From Torymus aiolomorphi (lineage: Eukaryota > Arthropoda > Insecta > Hymenoptera > Torymidae), in contig CM070873.1 of assembly GCA_036365515.1 (NCBI GenBank), positions 84,899,948-84,963,947 of the forward strand: DNA of 64,000 bases, in the 5' to 3' direction. Below the pieces are notes generated by a model. The model was not told the DNA's origin, searched no databases, and was given only the letters and a program-made list of their open reading frames with translations. Shown in pieces: positions 59,105-64,000 of the stretch; position 1 is the stretch's first letter, and every line of letters starts with the position of its first letter. The position numbers and the translations under genes were made by a program.

Positions 59105-59448
59105 GGAGTTCACGTGAATGTATTACATGTATGTAATATATAAGTTGTTCCCCCATTTGGGTTTAGGGGTATGAGTTTAAGATTAATTTGTTTTCATTTA
59201 TTGTTTTTGTTATAGCAATAGCAATAACAGATCTTTGTAAATAATAATTTTGCAATGCTACGTACGAAGTACGTCGTGTTACCATTGCAGCCGGTATGGG
59301 TGGTGTGTTACCGGCCGCGCATCAGCTGTTCCCGCAGCATTTAGAAATTGACTGCCGCGCTGCGCGTGGTCGGGGTGTGTACTTCTTCGGGGTGCCTCAA
59401 TTTCCCTGCAGGTTTTGCGCTTCTATTTACGTCTATCTTCTTTGGAAA

Positions 59449-60113
59449 AACTAACACTCAAACACAGCTAGCAAACGACAACGCAATTTTATCAATTATT
59501 TAACAATTACAGAACGTACTTTCGACAGGGGAGTAAGAAAAATAGTATACAATACTTGGACCGGAAATCCAATTTCCGGCCCACGTATTGTAATGTACTA
59601 TTTTTTTATACACTTGTCACTCATAAAAATTATTGAACAATTTCATAACTATTATGGTTTCTTAACCTCTATTAGAATCTTGAAAAAGTAAAGAATGGAA
59701 AATTGTACATAAATTGGATATGTACCGCGCAGAAATCACAAAAACCCGCTGTGCCGCAATGGGTCTTTCTCGGGTAAATGGGCTGATTCGATCACTGTAG
59801 CGAGATACTACATACCAAAACCATCATTCATTGCGGTAACTGCAAGTTATAAGCAAAACTATTGATAAAAGGAGTTTCTTGGTGGAACCGTACACTGCAG
59901 GCACTAAGGAAAAAGATTAGACTGTTTTGTAGGTCTAAAAAACAGACAACGCGAGAAATAGAAAGTCTTCAAAGGAGACTATAGAGATTGCATACTTAAG
60001 CGGTTATACCTTCGATAATACCAAATTACAGACGCGTAAAATTTCAATGTACCCTAAAATAAGGCCTTTCATAGATACTACCCTCACCAGAGCCACCTTA
60101 ACTGTTCATACCG
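59449..60113. other. OPLAH intron, repeat remnant then unrecognised
   Basis: The part 59510-59600 is the right half of the dispersed repeat (GAACGTACTTTCG, AAGAAAAATAGTATAC). A small palindrome lies around 59565-59590. Nothing recognised further on. Confidence 0.5.
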
Positions 60114-60586
60114 TCAGCTGAGAGGTGAACGGAGACAATTCCGCTGAGCGCTAAAAAACCAGAGAACTCCGTTGAGAGCTAAAAAACCAGACAATTCCAC
60201 CGAGCGCTAAGAAATCAGACAACTCGGCCGAGCGCTAAGAAACCAGATAACTCGGTCGAGAGCTAAGAAAAAGGACAATTGGCGGGCTCCTTTTTTCCTT
60301 CATTTTTTGGATGAGAACCGCTGTAGGGAGTTAAAAAATCAAGGATTTTAACTGCCTATAGCGGTTCTTAATAGTACAAAAAAATGTTTCGTATATAAGG
60401 AGCAGGGGTCCTCAACTAAAAAGCGAATGAAAACAAGAAGCCCGTGAATTGTTCATTTTTTTAGCGCTCAGTCGAATTATTTGGTGTCTTAGCTCTCGAC
60501 CGAGTAGTCCGGTTTCTTGTAGCGCACAGCCGAGGTGTCTTGTTTCTTAACGCTCAGCCGAATGTCTCCTTTCACCTCTCAGCCGA
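60114..60586. mobile_element. Fold-back element with 28-bp tandem-repeat arms (FB2)
   Basis: The ends are TCAGCTGAGAGGTGAA and, inverted, TCGGCTGAGAGGTGAA. The arms hold 28-bp units such as GCTAAGAAACCAGATAACTC(GGTCGAGA), at least five on the left and their inverted partners on the right. CG precedes the left end and TG follows the right. The terminal TCGGCTGRGAG is shared with FB1. No coding capacity. Confidence 0.75.
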
Positions 60587-60678
60587 TGATACGATGTCGT
60601 TCCTTTAACATGCAATAATAACATCCTTAAAAAGAAACGTTCTTGCTGTTGTGGACTTACTAAATGCATTCTACTTCC

Positions 60679-61252
60679 CTGGTAGAAATTGTCTGTATCT
60701 GAAATGTCCAGGAAAATAATAAATAGTTAATAAAAATAGCTAATTTCTGAGTAGTCATGAAACGATTTTTCCGGTCACATTCTCTATTTAATGGAGATAA
60801 CACAACCTTAAAATGTTTCTACTAAATTTTCTCTGTAATCTAATCATGTATTTACAGCCAAATATTAAAAAAAGATAGCTAACCAAAACGTAAACACGAA
60901 TTATTGGTATTTACTTCGTTTATAGTACTATTTCAGGGGATACAAATGAGAACAATGATTTTTCCGTTTGATTATGTCTCTCTCACTCGTCGCCATAATA
61001 GCAAGCCTCTTATTAGCCATTTCCTAACTAAAAAAACTGGCCAACTTTAATATCTTTTAAATACTCATATATATAAGCTAATGTAAATTTGTGAAAAAAC
61101 TTATTCTATTATTCTGTCTATTAAATGGCGAATATGATCGGAAAAATCGTTTCATCGATGGATAGAAATGGCCAAGAAAAGTGTCTAGTTTTTGACGATT
61201 ATTGGGAAAACTAGCTATTTATTAGGTAAATAATGGAATCGATTTCCACCAG
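60679..61252. mobile_element. MITE-like element with imperfect TIRs
   Basis: Ends CTGGTAGAAATTG and CGATTTCCACCAG, with a second paired block inside (ATGAAACGATTTTTCCGGTC at about 60758 and its complement near 61140). The length is about 0.57 kb. No duplication is clear. Confidence 0.55.
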
Positions 61253-61656
61253 TTTGGAAAATATGTATTTTTCTCTAGTATTCCCAGATGATGGATTGTA
61301 ACTATTAATTGTTTTCTAACTGAACTATTTAACAAGTTTTGTATTTTTGTTGTGAATGATTGTATACTGTTTTCAACAAATTGTTTACAAAAATTGCAAA
61401 ACTGAAAGTATTCAAACACTCTTACAAAATTATTGTACAAAATTGAATAATATTTGTTCTACTATATTAAAAATCGAAGAACTCGAATTTTATTTTATTT
61501 TTGGCCTTAAAAAGATAATAATCGATCAATCAGAAGTTGGCGTATCCGTCATTATACAATCGGAAAGTATTAGCCACATTCAGCTAAAATTAGTAAAGCA
61601 TTCTCAAGCTATAGGAGATGTATACATACACATAAGTGCTCTATAAAGAAAATGGC

Positions 61657-61733
61657 ACGGCATAACTCGGCCGAGAATCGAACCCATGGGACCGTTTTTA
61701 CGGCGCGTGCTTTTCCAGCTCAGTTACCGATGC
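61657..61733 (-). other. tRNA-like (tRNA-derived) sequence
   Basis: On the minus strand GGCATCGGTAACTGAGCTGG looks like an acceptor and D arm, GGTTCGATTC is a perfect T-loop/B box, and the 3' side TTATGCC pairs with the 5' GGCAT. The anticodon arm is irregular (CCGTAAAAACGG with a four-base loop). So it is a degenerate tRNA or a SINE head, not a confident tRNA gene. Confidence 0.45.
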
Positions 61734-62142
61734 CTACGTGCGTCTTTTGTTGAGTCGGCTTGATATTGCTAGATGCAACTTCATATGCATTCCATGTACA
61801 CGTAACACATTCAAAAAAATCGTTTCAACTATTTGTTGTCTGTAAATTTCTGTCCTTATTACAAAGTTTCAAATCTTACGGAACAAAAAAAAATCATCTG
61901 CGATAAGAAAAAAAATTTGATCATAATTTAGTACAATTTAGGTCTGGGTACATATATACCCGGATATATTCTTTTTTATTTTAATTGTACCGAAACATAT
62001 TTTCTAAGATGTTTTCTCGAAAACTAAATACTATCACAAAGCTTCCTTTGAGGAGGAGAAAAACACAAAATTCATCTAAGTATTTTAGTTTTAAAGTGAA
62101 GAGTTAATAGTTATTAAAAATATTATATAGTTCAATTCTTAC
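61734..62142. other. OPLAH intron with a copy of a dispersed repeat
   Basis: ACTATCACAAAGCTTCCTTT near 62029 matches the repeat at 50802. No gene. The frame 61356-61646 further left is not supported by any motif. Confidence 0.5.
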
Positions 62143-62381
62143 GTGTAACTGTGCATTAAAACTACTGCTAAACTTTCTATTCCCTTTGCCTTCAGTTCCT
62201 TCAGATCCTCTTTCAGTTTCTCCTGATTTAACTCTTGAGTTATATAAAGGTCTTCTCCCGTGGAGCCCTTAACTTTTTTCCATGCATCCTTCGGAAGTTC
62301 GCATTTTCCTTGCAAAGCAGGAACAACTCGAGCTTGTACCTCTACCACTTCAGAATAAAGAACTTCTGGAGTTGATACTTC
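62143..62381 (-). CDS. OPLAH: 5-oxoprolinase (OPLAH-like), second exon in window
   Basis: The exon continues directly from ...NIFDL with EVSTPEVLYSEVVEVQARV and ends at the family motif LAVVLMHSYT, covering the rest of the hydantoinase A N-terminal domain. The acceptor is TTATAG before 62381 and the donor GTAAGA follows 62143. The length is 239 bp, so it leaves two bases that are completed by the first base of the exon at 51869, making the Thr codon ACT. The reading frame is intact. The intron that follows (62142-51870) is about 10.3 kb and holds a P-type transposon and several small elements. Confidence 0.93.
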
Positions 62382-62737
62382 CTATAAGATAGTATACTTA
62401 ACTTTGAGTATCGAAAAAATTCATAATGATTCTAAAATATATCTACCAATTTATCATACCCGGACAAAATTAATGATTGCATATAAAACAATGTGACTTT
62501 TATAAAGGTTAAATCTTTTATACGAAAATGCCAGCCATTCAATAATTACTGTAAACACGAACCACTCGTATGTTAGAAATGAATGAAAAAAGAAATTCTT
62601 AACGAAGGTTTAAAAAAGAAATTTCCTAAATTGTTACGCAAGAATTGAAAGTAAAATTTATGCAGTAAACTGTTATAAACGGAAACGTGAGTTAAGGTAC
62701 TATTTATAATAAAGTATAAAATTATAGGTGTCGTTAC

Positions 62738-62929
62738 AAGATCGAAAATGTTCGGCCGGGCTTGATTTCCTATGTATAGTAGATCTTTAAAGCCTTCATT
62801 TATCAACAAAGCCATTTTAGCTCCCTTTCTTTCAAGTAAGGCATTCGTTGCTACTGTCGTCCCCATTCGAATCCAAGCAATTTTTGAAGTATCAATTTGA
62901 TTGATATCTGAGATTGATTCATTCGTTTC
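62738..62929 (-). CDS. OPLAH: 5-oxoprolinase (OPLAH-like), first exon in window
   Basis: This exon encodes 64 codons of the hydantoinase A N-terminal domain of 5-oxoprolinase, the cytosolic ATP-dependent enzyme of the gamma-glutamyl cycle that hydrolyses 5-oxo-L-proline to glutamate. The family signature [17 protein letters not shown] is visible, followed by [15 protein letters not shown]. The acceptor TTTTAG lies just before 62929 and the donor GTAACG follows codon CTT at 62738; both boundaries are phase 0. The exon encoding the initiator Met and the N-terminal DxGGTFTD motif must lie beyond the right edge. The following exon starts 356 bp away in the same phase. No stop or frameshift is seen, so the gene looks functional here. 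The family call is firm; the true start is not in view. Confidence 0.93.
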
Positions 62930-63728
62930 CTAAAATTAAATCGACGCGATTAAGATTTAATTATTAACTAGAAATATGATTAAAATATATAAAGAAATAA
63001 AAAAATACATTTTGGATAAAATATAGTAGCATTGTCTAATTATTTATTTAATAAAAGCTGGTTAATTGTTAGAAAATTAAACTTTTTTATTATACAAATA
63101 TATTTTTTTTGTTTCTTATTTTACGTAAGGTAACTCTTGTTAATTTAGCCAAAAAGAACATTTTTTATATGCTTTTGCAAGTATGTTTATAATAAAACTC
63201 TTAAAAAAACGTAATACATCTTAATAAAAATATAAGAAAAAATATGGTACATCTTCTGCCACGAAAAAAGTAGAGAATATCATATAAGTGACCACTCATA
63301 TTGACTTCACTCGAAGTCAAAATGTAAAAAAAGCGTTTTTACTATGCTTCGTCATATATAATTAATTCGTTGGATTTAATAAAAAAAAAGCTTTTCATTT
63401 GTCTTTAAGCAACTTGAATAACAATTTATAAATATTTACTAAATAATATTAGAAAGTAAATTAAATTAGCCTTGCTAAGAGCTAGATAGAAAAACTGGAT
63501 AATTGTACATTGTAGATATGTATCTAATACGGCCATTTTTCAGCTAAATACTCTTGTAAACATATGAAAAAGATATGGAAAATTTCGAAATAATTTATGA
63601 TCGATACTTTTCACATTTTTATTTACTTATATGACCAATCAATCCTTTTCATAATGTAGGACAGAGGAAATCTTTATGACTGAATTAAATGTATGGCCGA
63701 ATTAGCCAGAGGTAACTTATGAATTTGT
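62930..63728. other. OPLAH intron upstream of the first visible exon
   Basis: AT-rich, no repeat family or exon recognised. The N-terminal OPLAH exon would be further right. Confidence 0.5.
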
Positions 63729-63999
63729 TATAGTATATTACGATACATGTGACTTAAGTGGCTCATTGTTGCACGGCGTGATGTTAGCTCCCGAGCGTAG
63801 CGAGGGCCACTGAAGTCACATGTATCGTACGATATTTTATAGCACGTTTACCTAAGTCCGATGTCACGCCTATCCGTGATATAAGCAGTTCATTACTGCA
63901 CCGTGAGGTTACCGCACGAGCGTATCGAGTGCGATAAACACGGTGCAATAATGGACTACTTAAGTCACGGATAGGCGTGACTTAAGTGCGGACTTAGGT
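63729..63999. repeat. Two adjacent palindromic repeats with GAGCGTAKCGAG loops
   Basis: The first spans about 63730-63840 (arms with ACGATACATGTGACTTAAGT, loop CCGAGCGTAGCGAGG). The second spans about 63851-63999 (arms CCTAAGTCCG and TCACGCCTATCCGTGA, loop CACGAGCGTATCGAGTGC). Both resemble the hairpin at 2700-2900. Confidence 0.7.
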
Positions 64000-64000
64000 C

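Larger units (their letters stand above)
53178..59448 (-). mobile_element. P/THAP9-type DNA transposon with ~0.5-kb TIRs
   Basis: The inverted repeats span about 53178-53705 and 58948-59448. They begin with CCAAAGAAGATAGACGTA and include a GC-rich block, ACGACGTACTTCGTAC, a tRNA-like module and an AT run. A minus-strand P-type transposase lies between. The left flank resembles 2290-2400 and the right flank 2400-2530, as if the element had entered a copy of that repeat. A clean 8-bp duplication typical of P elements is not seen. The TIR arms differ by small indels, for example an insertion in the right arm near 59305-59340. Confidence 0.8.
51870..62142 (-). other. OPLAH intron (10.3 kb)
   Basis: This is the interval between two adjoining, phase-compatible OPLAH exons. 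It contains, from the right, a tRNA-like sequence, a small TIR element, a 28-bp-repeat fold-back, a P-type transposon and a perfect hairpin near the 3' splice site. No further OPLAH coding sequence is missing between the exons, because the protein reads on without a gap. Confidence 0.9.

Noticed and set aside
61356..61646. 96-codon frame in AT-rich DNA
   Set aside because: No motif, no splice sites in phase, and AT-rich composition makes such frames common.

Overview
The window looks like arthropod, most probably insect and perhaps hymenopteran, nuclear DNA. It is AT-rich, has short spliceosomal introns with canonical GT/AG sites, and is packed with animal-type transposons (DIRS, Kolobok-like, EnSpm/CACTA with Tnp2, a P/THAP9-type element, fold-backs). 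The species call is inference.

Backbone: one cellular gene, a minus-strand 5-oxoprolinase (OPLAH-like, hydantoinase A half), runs through the whole window. Six exons (62929-62738, 62381-62143, 51869-51707, 51626-51541, 20013-19812, 3413-3153) join in phase into one uninterrupted reading frame. Three introns are very large (about 10.3, 31.5 and 16.4 kb) and hold nearly everything else. Earlier and later exons lie outside the window.

Intron 3414-19811 holds a DIRS-like tyrosine-recombinase retrotransposon (about 3694-17401, minus strand). It was split by a Kolobok-like element at a TTAA site (4454-7827) and by a two-gene EnSpm element with CACTG ends and a TA duplication (11368-17217).

Intron 20014-51540 starts with a fold-back element of 28-bp tandem repeats (20061-22037). 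It then holds a 26.3-kb composite (24101-50419) with 13-bp terminal inverted repeats and a CG duplication. The composite carries a Tnp2-type transposase and a DUF4806 companion gene. Between them lies a decayed Maverick/adintovirus-like cassette: PolB, A32-like packaging ATPase, PLA2-domain capsid protein, adenain-like protease, jelly-roll capsid pieces, and three copies of a gene family of unknown function. Several cassette genes have their own TATA box. The DUF4806 gene is itself split by a 7.8-kb insertion containing a 4.7-kb palindrome.

Intron 51870-62142 holds a perfect 131-bp hairpin, a P/THAP9-type transposon with TIRs of about 0.5 kb that contain a tRNA-like module (53178-59448), a second 28-bp-repeat fold-back (60114-60586), and small MITEs. 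The left edge (1-3152) and right edge (62930-64000) are repeat-rich, probably further OPLAH introns.

Most element genes carry frameshifts or stop codons. The OPLAH exons do not.
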